From: Rhynchopus euleeides
Lineage: Eukaryota; Euglenozoa; Diplonemea; Diplonemida; Diplonemidae
Length of the DNA: 64,000 nt
Direction: 5' to 3'
Assembly (NCBI GenBank): GCA_963210315.1
Contig: OY723305.1
Coordinates: 1,116,001 to 1,180,000, forward strand
The position numbers and the translations under genes were made by a program. Below are positions 30,207-39,130 of this stretch, piece by piece. Position 1 is the first letter of the stretch, and every line of letters starts with the position of its first letter. The notes beneath the pieces are model-generated. The model saw nothing but the letters and a program-made list of their open reading frames with translations, was not told the origin of the DNA and made no database searches.

Positions 30207-32230
30207 GGGAGGTCCACGAGGGCGTTTTTTTCTGTCACGGAGCACGATTTTTTTGATTTTCGGTCAAAAACTCCACCAAAATGGGCGTACCTGGCCAAAA
30301 ATCTAGTGGGGGATCACTGAAAAAACCCGAGAAAATAGCGGACACCCTCGAGAAAGTCGATCCATTCGAATTACTTGGGAGTTTTTCCTGAAAAATGGCC
30401 GAGAATGTGACTCAAAAATGCACACTTTTCGGCCAAAATGCAACACTTATCAAAACCCCATCTGAGCGCCCAGAATACCATCTAAGCACCCCAAAACCGC
30501 AAAAATACCCCTCCAGTGAGGTACCCGGGTGGAAAAAAATGGGTGCTGCACCTTCTGAGGGCCTACCGTTGGGTCCCAGCCGGAATTTCCTGGCCGACCC
30601 CCCCATAAGCCCCCTGGTTTCCCTCACTTTTTCAGCATTTTCCAGACTCGCGGACCCAAAAGATACGACCCAGAGGGCCACAGAAGCCCCCCAAAACCCC
30701 CCAAGAGTCATAGACATGCCCTAAAAGGGGTTGGAAAAACCAGGTGCGGCCACTTTGGTGCTCAATTTTGACCCAGAATCCCGAAAATTTCCTGATGCAA
30801 CACTTATGCAACACTTAGCGGTACAGAAGTGGGTCAAATTGTAACACTTTTTGGGATGGCTCTGGGTGCCCAGAGCACCATCTAAACACCCCAAAACCAT
30901 GAAAGCCTCACTTCAGTGAGGTATCCAGGTGAGGAAAAATGGGTTTTGCACCTCTTTGAGGTCACCTTTGGGGTTCCGGTGGGTGTTGAGTCAGGAACCC
31001 CCCCAGAACACCCCCAGGTACCCTGCTGGAGGCACTCAAAACCACCCATGCCAACATCGACTCCACGAACCCTATTGGGGGCGGCGGAGTGAAAGTCTTG
31101 TGTCGCCAGGAGGTATCAAGGGCACTTGTCGCGGGCTCCGAGTACTCCGTTGTTTGTCTCAGACCCATAGTGACTCGGTGAGAAGACCCCCACAGCTCCG
31201 AGGGTGTGCTCAGGTACACGCCTTCCCAGCTACAACTTCAACTTGACTCGAAGAAGATGTCCGATGACCCAGTGTGCATCCAACCATGACTCTCTCCAAA
31301 GAATGTGCCTTTACCACCTCCTGGCGACACAAGACTTTCGCTCTGCCACTCCCATTGGGGTTCGCGGGGTATAGGTTGATGTGGGTGGTTTTGAGTGCCT
31401 CCAGCAGGGTACTTTGGGGTGTTCTGGGGGGATTCCTGGCTCAACACCCACCAAAACCCCAAAGGTGACCTCAAAAAGGTGCAAAACCCACTTTTTCCCA
31501 CCCAGATACCTCACTGGAGTGAGGTTTTCATGGTTTTGGGGTGTTGAGATGGTTTTCTGGGCACCCAGAGCCATCCCGAAAAGTGTTGCAATTTGACCAG
31601 CTTATGCAACGCTAAGTGTTGCATAAGTGTTGCATCAGGAAAATTCGGCATCCTGGGTCCAAATTGACCACCAAAGTGGTCGAAACCGGTTTTCCCGGCC
31701 CTTTTTAGGACATATCTATGACTCCTGGGGGGTTTTGGGGGCTTCTGTGGCCCTCTGGGTGATAGTTTTTGGGTTCGCGAGTCTGGAATAAGCCGGAAAA
31801 CATGGGAAAAACAGGGGTTTTATGGGGGTTCGGCCAGGAATTATCGGCTGGGACCCTAAGGTAGGCCCCAAGAAGGTGCAGCACCCATTTTTTTCCACCC
31901 GGATACCTCACTGGAGGGGTATTTTTGCGGTTTTGGGGTGTTTAGATGGTATTCTGGGCACTCAGATTGGTTTTTGATAAGTGTTGCATTTTGGCCAAAT
32001 TTGTTACATTTTTGTTACATGTTTTCGGCCATTTTTCAGGGAAAAAATGCCAAGTAATTCGAATGGATCGACTTTCTCGAGGGTGTCCGCTATTTTCTCG
32101 GGTTTTTTCAGTGATCCCCCACTAGATTTTTGGCCAGGTACGCCCATTTTGGTGGAGTTTTTGGCCGAAAATCAAAAAAATCGTGTTTGTGACAGGCCTA
32201 AACAGAGATTTTCCTTTACGTGGACTCCCC
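30207..32230. mobile_element. Element I: 2-kb palindromic TA-flanked element
   Basis: Nearly the whole element is one imperfect palindrome: left arm 30207 to about 31150, right arm about 31270-32230. Ends GGGAGGTCCACG and complement (GGGGAGTCCACG). TA at 30205-30206 and 32231-32232. From the ACTCCACCAAAATGGG motif inward it is about 95% identical for ~110 bp to the left arm of element J. Confidence 0.9.
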
Positions 32231-32232
32231 TA

Positions 32233-32235
32233 GCC

Positions 32236-32280
<45 letters not shown>

Positions 32281-32635
32281 ATTTGGGGCGCTGCTTCCAC
32301 CACACCCAACCATTTTTTTTGATGCGGGCTGTGGAGCACATACAAAACACGAGATGGCAGTACACACACACACACACAGAAAGGGTCACGGGGGGGTGCG
32401 TGGGTTTGAATGCCGAAAGTGAAAGCAAAGACAAATCTCTCCCAGCACCTTCTCGCAGTGGGGGAGGGGGGATCGTTGGAACAAAACCACTCCTTGGGGG
32501 CCTTGGCTCTAAAGTGAAGAGAAGGTGAACCTCCTAACAATATAGGTTGCAACCTGACACACTTAAAGAGCGAAGGCCCCTAACGGAGGGGCAACGGCTC
32601 TTCTTCTTTGGGGCATCCCTCCCCGTCTGTCCACC
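32233..32635. other. Intergenic downstream of the phosphatase gene
   Basis: A C run, a CT microsatellite (about 32246-32275), an AC tract and a divergent R65 copy (32402-32457). No gene seen. Confidence 0.5.
32402..32457 (+). repeat. R65, copy 4 (diverged)
   Basis: Starts TTTGAATGCCGAAAGTGAAA and retains CTCCCAGCACCTTCTCGCA. A short GTGGG occurs on both sides. Confidence 0.65.
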
Positions 32636-33400
32636 TCATGGCGTCTTCACGGCAGCTGCTGCGGGGGGCAGGACTGTGGGGCTCCCCGGCATGTCGCAGC
32701 AGGCGCTGTCTGTCGGAGAAACCAACGTGCTGACCATCTGGATGCTGTCGAACGGGTCGGTCGGAGATTTGATGCTGGCGTCGAAGGTCTCGTCGAGGAT
32801 GGCGAGGGTCTCCTCATCCACCTCGCCAGCAGCGACATCCGCACGGAGGGAGGGGCAGTCGAGCAGGCGGTGGAAGCGGTACACCATCTGCTCCTGCGTC
32901 TTCTTATGGATAGATCCGGAGCGTGATGTGCGGACCTGCTCGCATGCGGTGTCGGCATCAAGCCCGTTGCTGTAGACAAGCCAGGCCGCAAGCAAAGTTC
33001 CTGTTCTGCCGACACCCTCCCTGCAGTGAACCAGAACTGCGCCATCAACTTGCTCGATGAACTCACACCCGCGCAGAAGTGTTGTGAGCGTCGGAGCTGT
33101 CAAGTCGATCGTCGGGAGGTGCGCATATTCGAACCCCCTGCCTTCCACATGCGTCTGTGCCTCCACCGTCCCCCCGCCGATGCCGTTCTCTGTGAGGGTG
33201 ATGATGCCGCGCACCCCCGCGTCCCACAGGTTGTCCAGCTGCGTCTGCCGCAGCTCCGAGTCGAAGGAGATCTCTCCGGACCCGCAGATCTTCTTCTCCA
33301 CCCCGACCCACCCGAAGAACGGCGGGAACTCCCCATTCATATACAGCGTCTTAAAGCTCATCTTCGGGGCACCCCCGAGGAGCCATTTGCGCTTCTGCAT
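32636..33400 (-). CDS. Dual-specificity protein phosphatase, DUSP23-like
   Basis: 254 residues. The signature loop HCREGVGRTG (Cys126 nucleophile, Arg132) matches the HCxxGxxR[ST] of cysteine phosphatases; Asp99 in TIDL fits the general acid. The short atypical core without a docking domain, and the early GWVGVEK...LDNLWDAGVRGIITLTENG stretch, resemble DUSP23-type atypical phosphatases. It would dephosphorylate phosphotyrosine and perhaps phosphoserine/threonine or another small substrate. The C-terminal ~80 residues are an acidic and then Ala/Pro-rich tail absent from DUSP23. The first ATG is used; a CCCCCCAGCAG acceptor-like site lies about 30 nt upstream. A second ATG (residue 14, MSFKTLYMNGEF) is an alternative. 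No signal peptide; probably cytosolic. Confidence 0.92.
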   Translation of the reverse strand: MQKRKWLLGGAPKMSFKTLYMNGEFPPFFGWVGVEKKICGSGEISFDSELRQTQLDNLWDAGVRGIITLTENGIGGGTVEAQTHVEGRGFEYAHLPTIDLTAPTLTTLLRGCEFIEQVDGAVLVHCREGVGRTGTLLAAWLVYSNGLDADTACEQVRTSRSGSIHKKTQEQMVYRFHRLLDCPSLRADVAAGEVDEETLAILDETFDASIKSPTDPFDSIQMVSTLVSPTDSACCDMPGSPTVLPPAAAAVKTP

Positions 33401-34532
33401 CGCTCCGCCTCTGCTCTCTCTCTCCCTGCTGGGGGGTGGGCAGGCGGGTGGCGGGTGTCTCGGCGCCTTCTCAATTCAGCAGGGTTCCGGGCGAAGGGGT
33501 TAGTCCCTTTTTACGCACGCACAGTGGGGATGTGATGCACTGAGGCAACCTCGGATAGATCAAAAAAAAAAAGCAGGAAAAGTTATCACACCCTCCGGGC
33601 CGGGCGGCGCAGCAGGGCGGAAGTTCCCTCTTTGTGCGCAGCAGGGTGCGTGAGGGAGGTGTGGGAAAACGGAAAGGCTCTTGGATATGCCTCGGTGGTG
33701 TCGTCTCTCCTGAAGTGAGGGGTGTGTGTGTGTTGTGAAACCAGAGTTTGCGTGGCGTACTCTTGATAGGGTACTGGCCACGCCGGTGCTATAACTAGGT
33801 CACAGCACCGCCACCCGACCGAGTCGGGTGGTGTGTGTGTGCGTGCTGTGCGGCATGGGGTACTGGTTCGTAGCACTGAGGTTTCACACCACAACACACA
33901 ACAACACACGAATACTTTGAGAGCAGTGCCGAGCACCCTGTCCTTCATGCGTTATAAGCTGGGTGTGTCACACTATACACCCTTGTCCACACGCATCAGC
34001 GTGGGTGGCGAATCCGCACCTGATCTGCTCACTAAAAGCATAGTCAGCACACAGCAGGAATATTATGAAAAGTGCCGGCGTGACCTGGTATACAGCATGG
34101 GTGTGTCAGGGATCCATTGCATATGGGAGCGGAGTGGGGGTCGTAACGGGGGAGTGAGGGGGAGCCTGATGATACACGCAAATATGTTGGGCGCTAATCT
34201 TCCGTCTCAAGAGAGCGCTCGAGCGGACACCACTCCTCCACGGAGATAAACACATTTGAGAAACACGGCAATGGACGAGGCACCGCCTTTGTGCGGAGTG
34301 AACAATACCACTGGGTTAGGTTAGTCCATGAGGGTAAAACATGCCTAAGCATGCCCCATGCATGGCCCTGCGCCAAACCGGGGGTGGGGGAGGGGGGGAG
34401 GGGGGAACAGGCTAGCCACCACCCCACCCCACCCCCTCTCCCCCCATTCCTCGCAGGCCGGCAACTCACACACATCGATGTCAGCCAGGCCCTTCCCCCT
34501 CCCCCCTCCCCCCTCCCCCACCTTGCAAATCC
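33401..34532. other. 1.1 kb intergenic; possible old retroelement scrap
   Basis: A plus-strand open stretch at about 33930-34170 contains GGESAPDLLTKSI, reminiscent of the end of a copia-type RNase H region. If so it is a small old fragment of an LTR element. Too short to be sure. Otherwise GT- and C-rich sequence. Confidence 0.2.
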
Positions 34533-35216
34533 TTAATACGCATTCCAACCAACGCCGCCGCTGGACCACTTTGGTGATGTCTGCTTCCTCCGACGTCGCC
34601 GCAAATCAGAAGCGGCAAGCCGGGCCGCATCGCTCTGGACCTCCTCGCCTTGCCACGGGGCGCGGGCACCGCTGCCCTCAATCTGCGTCGGCTCCGGCTC
34701 TGCGTGATGCCTGCTGCTGCCCTCATGCGAGGTGGTGGGCGTGTCTTCGGAGTTATCTTCTTCCTGAGGGGACATGGTGCGGCGGGGCCGCCTGCGTGCC
34801 TCCCTCGCAAGCGTCTTCTGGTCCTGCGCCAGCAGCTCGGCAGCAGGGTTGAACCAGACATTGAGGTTGTCGTATGTCCGCGGGATGCTTCCCAGGATCT
34901 TGCTCTTCACACGCTCCTCCTTCTGCCTGCAGAATTCTCTGTATTGGGTGCCGAGCTCCGCCCCGACCCTGCTGTCCTTCGCGTTGCTGTTCAGCTCGAA
35001 GTCAAACCTGCTCACCATGGAGCGCACCTTCTCTGGGGCCTCGTCGTACGCAAGCTTCCCGCGGCGCACGTCGGCAGCCATCTTGGCGTTCACCCCCCAG
35101 CGTCGGCCCTGGCTGGTGCGCTTGCCCATATCAGACTCCAGGTCGTGTGGGCGGGCCCTCGACAGAAACCCAAACGACCCTCTCGGGACACGGAGGAGGA
35201 CATGCGTGCTGCGCAT
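34533..35216 (-). CDS. Unrecognised basic protein
   Basis: 227 residues, family not recognised. The N terminus (MRSTHVLLRVPRGSFGFLSR) is basic and hydroxylated, with no acidic residue in the first 30, and could be a mitochondrial presequence. The middle (about residues 40-150) is helical and charged, with GVNAKMAADVRRGKLAYDEA and NLNVWFNPAAELLAQ as landmarks. The C-terminal ~70 residues are low complexity (acidic, Ser/Thr/Glu), with a basic ASDLRRRRRKQ near the end. Codon use and lack of stops support coding. Start is uncertain: ATGs at 35243, 35216 and 35129 are in frame; 35216 is chosen because it keeps the presequence-like segment. 1.1 kb upstream of the phosphatase gene in transcription order. 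Confidence 0.7.
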   Translation of the reverse strand: MRSTHVLLRVPRGSFGFLSRARPHDLESDMGKRTSQGRRWGVNAKMAADVRRGKLAYDEAPEKVRSMVSRFDFELNSNAKDSRVGAELGTQYREFCRQKEERVKSKILGSIPRTYDNLNVWFNPAAELLAQDQKTLAREARRRPRRTMSPQEEDNSEDTPTTSHEGSSRHHAEPEPTQIEGSGARAPWQGEEVQSDAARLAASDLRRRRRKQTSPKWSSGGVGWNAY

Positions 35217-35437
35217 CGTGGGTGTGTCCGGTTGGGCACTCACCAGTGTGCCTCCTAAAGGTGTGGGTGGTGGGTGGTGGTGGCGGCTTCTGGCTGTGCA
35301 GATCAGAATACAGCAGGGCCGAGGGGGGAGGGGGTGGGAGGGGGGGGCAGATAGTTATGCAATCGAGAGAAATAGGGCACAGGGCCCCCACCTGTTCCAC
35401 AGGATGGGGTGGCAGGGGCGGGGGTGCGGTTCAGGGT

Positions 35438-35574
35438 GTTCTGTTTGCTGCACCGTCCAGCTGCCTCCTGGCCCCCCCTCTCTCCTCCTGGCCTGGGGTT
35501 AGCACGGGCAGGAGGGGGTGGAGGCAAACGGCAGCCAGGGCTCCTTCATGCGCGCGAAAACCCCCTCCGAGCAG
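35438..35574 (+). repeat. 137-bp direct repeat, left copy
   Basis: Near-identical to 35887-36023 (449 bp away). Begins GTTCTGTTTGCTGCACCGTC and ends AAACCCCCTCCGAGCAG. The pair brackets the minisatellite. Confidence 0.9.
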
Positions 35575-35860
35575 GATTTTCAGGAGTCTGAATGCCCACA
35601 GCCAAGGATTTTCAGGAGTCTGAATGCCCACAGCCAAGGATTTTCAGGAGTCTGAATGCCCACAGCCAAGGATTTTCAGGAATCTGAATGCCCACAGCCA
35701 AGGATTTTCAGGAGTCTGAATGCCCACAGCCAAGGATTTTCAGGAGTCTGAATGCCCACAGCCAAGGATTTTCAGGAGTCTGAATGCCCACAGCCAAGGA
35801 TTTTCAGGAATCTGAATGCCCACAGCCAAGGATTTTCAGGAATCTGAATGCCCACAGCCA
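35573..35860 (+). repeat. 32-bp minisatellite, 9 units
   Basis: Unit starts AGGATTTTCAGGAGTCTGAA and ends TGCCCACAGCCA. Nine head-to-tail copies; the main variation is GGAGTC versus GGAATC. Units touch directly, so this is not a CRISPR array. Confidence 0.95.
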
Positions 35861-35886
35861 AGGCCCCCCCTCTCTCCTCCTGGATG

Positions 35887-36023
35887 GTTCTGTTTGCTGC
35901 ACCGTCCAGCTGCCTCCTGGCCCCCCCTCTCTCCTCCTGGCCTGGGGTTAGCACGGGCAGGAGGGGGTGGAGGCAAACGGCAGCCAGGGCTCCTTCATGC
36001 GCGCGAAAACCCCCTCCGAGCAG
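35887..36023 (+). repeat. 137-bp direct repeat, right copy
   Basis: Second copy of 35438-35574. Confidence 0.9.
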
Positions 36024-36225
36024 TACGCAAGGGGGGGCGATGGGCAAGAAGGGAATAGGGAGAGAAAAAAATCGCAGACACAACATATCCTGTACCCACC
36101 CACCCCCCCCCTCCACCCTATCCCATTCACTCAGATCAGCAACACGCGTATTGTCGAAAAATGGGGTGGATTCAAATGATTTATTTTTGTGTGAAAACCA
36201 TTGGCGGAGTGCGCCTTGTTGGGGT

Positions 36226-38346
36226 TCAGAGCTGCCGCGCCACCCCTCCCTGCAGCTCTGGAAAAGCAGCAGCAACAACGTCGCTGTCACGCCGCAGCGG
36301 GGCAGCGGCGTGGATGTAGGCAGTTGGGTCAGACCGCACCGCCGCCAGCACCACCCCCTTGTCGCCGCGGAGGGATGGGCTTGCATGCTTCAAGGCACGG
36401 CCTTCATTGGACACAGCCAGCATCACCATCTCGCGGTTGTCGCAAAGCGATGCGTGGGCAAACCGCAGCGCACTGCCGCAGCTCCCCACCGCTGCAGCCA
36501 CAACCTCTTCATCTGTCCGGAACACAGGGTCGCAGAAGCCAAGCGCATCACCGTGCGCACGGGCTGCGGATAGAACGACAGATCTGTCACTCCTGAGAGA
36601 GGGGTCAGCATACTGCAGCGCCCTCCCGTCCTGCGTGACAGCCTCCAGCTGCAGCTCCCTGTCGTGGCAGAGCGAGGCGCTGGCATGGCGGAGGGCGCAT
36701 CCCGCCTTGCGCACGGCATCCATCATGAAAGCCCTGTCGCTGAGGAACGTAGGGTCCGCGGTCTGCAGGGCTGCCCCTGTTGTGTGTGTGGCTGCCATGA
36801 CAACCTCCGCGTCGCTCCGGAAGCTGGGGTCGGCCGCCTCCAGCGCACACCCCGGGGAACGCACTGCGGCAAGCACCACCTCCCTGTCGCTGCGGAGGGG
36901 GCGGGCGGCAAACCACAGCGCATCGCCGTCCTTCCGCACTGCGGAGAGGACGAGTTCCCGATCGCTGCGGAGGTTGTCGGCAACCAGCTCGAGGGCCATC
37001 GGCTCCTCCGACACTGCGGCAAGCTGCAGGGTGCGGTCGCTGCGGAGAGGAGGAATCGCAGCGTCGAGGGAATACCCCTGCAGTGCGACGCACTGCGACA
37101 TGAAGGTTCTGTTGCCGCGGAGCGCGGCACCTGCCACACCGATAACCAGCACGTCGCGCCTCAGGCCTGCCAGCAAAATCTCCTCGTCATCCTGGAGGTG
37201 GGGGCTGGCGTAGCGCAGCGCTGACGACTGGCCCCACCCTCTGCTGCGCATTGCGGCGAGCACCACCTCCCTGTCGTCCTTCAGGGAGGGGCTCACCTTG
37301 GTGAACACATAGGGCCATGTTTCCAGGGCGGTGAGGACCAGATCCCGGTCGGACTCAGGGTTGGCGACGTAGGACAGGGAGGCCCCGTGACACATCACAG
37401 CCTGGCGGATGAACTCCGGGTCGTTGCGGAGGGTATCGGGGGCGTAGTCCAGCGCGCAGGGTTCGGATTGGAGTGCTTTCATCAGCACGTCCCTGTCGGA
37501 GTGGAGCGAATTGTGGACATCCTCGAGGTTGAGGTCGCCCAGCGATAGGGCGCCGAGGGTTATCTCTTTATCTCTGCGGAGGGTGTCGCTTGCATAGAGG
37601 ATGCCGGCGTGCGATGCCACTGCGATGCACCGGTCGTTGCGGAGGGATTCCGAGGCGTGTCGGAGCGCAGTGGGTTCGGATTGGACAGCCGCCATCACGA
37701 CATCCCTGTCGGAGCGCAGGGTGTCATCTGCGTATTGCAGGACCCCGCCCCAGCGCTGCACAGCGCTGAGTATGAACTCCCTGTTGCTGCGGAGCGATTC
37801 AGGGGCGACCTGCATGAGGTCACCAGCAGACATGTCCCCGAAACTGAAGTTGCCCTGGGACACCGCCGCCAGCACCACATCCTCGTCAGCCTGGAGTGCT
37901 GCGGAGGCGTGGCGGAGGGACAACGGGTTTGACCCGATGGCTGTCAGGACGAGGTGTTTGTCGTCACGCAGCGTGTCATCCAGATGCTCTAAGGCGCAGC
38001 CGTCGCGCTGCACGGCGGCGTAGGCAACATCGCGGAGGCGGTGTGCCCAGGCAGGCACGTCGCTGAGCTCCACGTCCCCCTGGGAAAGGGGTTCGATGAA
38101 CCGCGTGCCCGAGAGGGAGACCTGTATGGTGCAGTCCTGCGACACGCCGGCGGAGCCGCGAAGGGGTGTGCTGCTGTCGAGGGGCTGCCCGTCGACCGAC
38201 AGCTCCACGTCCTCAGAGAGCAGGCCCTCCGGGGAGCAGAAGATGAGGCTGAGCGACGTCGCCTCGAGGTGGGCCAGTGTGTCGCCCTCCTTGACCTGCA
38301 CTGCGTGCCTCGCACCGCATCGTGCGTCCTCCAGGAACACCTCCAT
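36226..38346 (-). CDS. DUF4116-repeat protein with ubiquitin-like N terminus
   Basis: 706 residues. From about residue 90 to the end it is a tandem array of ~48-residue DUF4116 units with the pattern 'LRSDRELVLSAVRKDGDALWFA', at least a dozen in a row, predicted as stacked helices. The function of DUF4116 is unknown; such arrays are common in algae and other protists and probably bind proteins. The first ~85 residues (MEVFLEDARCGARHAVQV; VDGQPLDSSTPLRGSAGV) look like a ubiquitin fold, as in the WD40 protein. Start: in-frame ATG exists at 38655 but the 103 extra residues are low complexity; 38346 begins the shared motif and has an acceptor-like CATACACACAG 24 nt upstream. No membrane segment or signal peptide. 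Confidence 0.9.
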   Translation of the reverse strand: MEVFLEDARCGARHAVQVKEGDTLAHLEATSLSLIFCSPEGLLSEDVELSVDGQPLDSSTPLRGSAGVSQDCTIQVSLSGTRFIEPLSQGDVELSDVPAWAHRLRDVAYAAVQRDGCALEHLDDTLRDDKHLVLTAIGSNPLSLRHASAALQADEDVVLAAVSQGNFSFGDMSAGDLMQVAPESLRSNREFILSAVQRWGGVLQYADDTLRSDRDVVMAAVQSEPTALRHASESLRNDRCIAVASHAGILYASDTLRRDKEITLGALSLGDLNLEDVHNSLHSDRDVLMKALQSEPCALDYAPDTLRNDPEFIRQAVMCHGASLSYVANPESDRDLVLTALETWPYVFTKVSPSLKDDREVVLAAMRSRGWGQSSALRYASPHLQDDEEILLAGLRRDVLVIGVAGAALRGNRTFMSQCVALQGYSLDAAIPPLRSDRTLQLAAVSEEPMALELVADNLRSDRELVLSAVRKDGDALWFAARPLRSDREVVLAAVRSPGCALEAADPSFRSDAEVVMAATHTTGAALQTADPTFLSDRAFMMDAVRKAGCALRHASASLCHDRELQLEAVTQDGRALQYADPSLRSDRSVVLSAARAHGDALGFCDPVFRTDEEVVAAAVGSCGSALRFAHASLCDNREMVMLAVSNEGRALKHASPSLRGDKGVVLAAVRSDPTAYIHAAAPLRRDSDVVAAAFPELQGGVARQL

Positions 38347-39089
38347 GGTAGTGCAGTGTAGTGCGCCCTGTGTGTATGTTTGTGGCAGTGGGTGGGTCAA
38401 CGTCAAAATCAGGGTATGTTCGGTGCATTCAGCCTCGCTGTAAAACAAGCTGGGCAATGTAGGGTGCGGTAGGGAGGGGGGGGGGGAGGGGGGGCCAGCC
38501 TGCCGACGATCTGCTCCTCGCTGTGGAAGCGTGTTTTCTTTGAGAGTTTTGCGCACCACCACCAACCCCACATGGCGTGCCAGGTTCTCGTGCAGCGGTC
38601 TCTCGTGGGATGTTCTGTTCGGTGCAGATCGGCGAACCCGACACTGCCAGTGCATTTTCTAGACTTGAGAGTTGTTTTCTTGAGAGTGTGAATGAACGCA
38701 CACCCTTGCAGAACACCACCACGTGACAGGCGCGTGGGGGGTGTTCTTCGCGATCAATGAGCACCTTTGTATTAATCTTTGCTGTTCTCGTTCCTTCAAA
38801 TTTGCAGGACACGCATGGAAAGAAGGGGCCGTGCTCGGTAGAGTCTGACAAGGGAGGGATGATGGTGTGATAATATTTTGGCTGCCTGATGAGGTCAGTG
38901 GCCTGTGCACAACTGAGGCTGTGTGGGGGTTTCGGGGCATTTGAGTCCCACAACTGTCGGTGCACGCTGAAGCGACCAGCAACCCAAAGCACTGCTTGCA
39001 ATTTGTTTTATTGGAGAGCAGATCTGACACACTGTTTGTGGCAACCACTCCCACCAGTGGTGAAGTGGTGTGGCGCAAAAAAGAGCCAG
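38347..39089. other. Intergenic upstream of DUF4116 gene
   Basis: About 740 bp. A minus-strand frame of 190 codons spans much of it but lacks any recognisable motif and overlaps G/C runs. The right part (from about 39010) is the first half of an R200 copy split by element P. Confidence 0.35.
39010..39089 (+). repeat. R200, copy f, left half (interrupted by element P)
   Basis: CACTGTTTGTGGCAACCACTCC and GTGAAGTGGTGTGGCG match R200. The copy resumes at 43903 (AGACACAGAAAGTGTTCCCA), 4.8 kb away. Confidence 0.7.
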
Positions 39090-39130
39090 TACCTGGGACC
39101 CCCGGGTGTTTAAGCCCCCCCCCCCCCTTA

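Larger units (their letters stand above)
35217..36225. other. 1 kb intergenic dominated by duplicated repeats
   Basis: Consists mostly of a 32-bp minisatellite and its flanking 137-bp direct repeats. The last ~200 bp up to the DUF4116 stop hold nothing recognised. Confidence 0.6.

Noticed and set aside
33930-34170. Copia-type retroelement
   Set aside because: Only one short RNase H-like motif; no other part of an LTR element or long terminal repeats seen. Mentioned only as a possible old scrap.
35573-35860. CRISPR-like regular repeat
   Set aside because: Units are contiguous without spacers and the genome is eukaryotic; it is a minisatellite.
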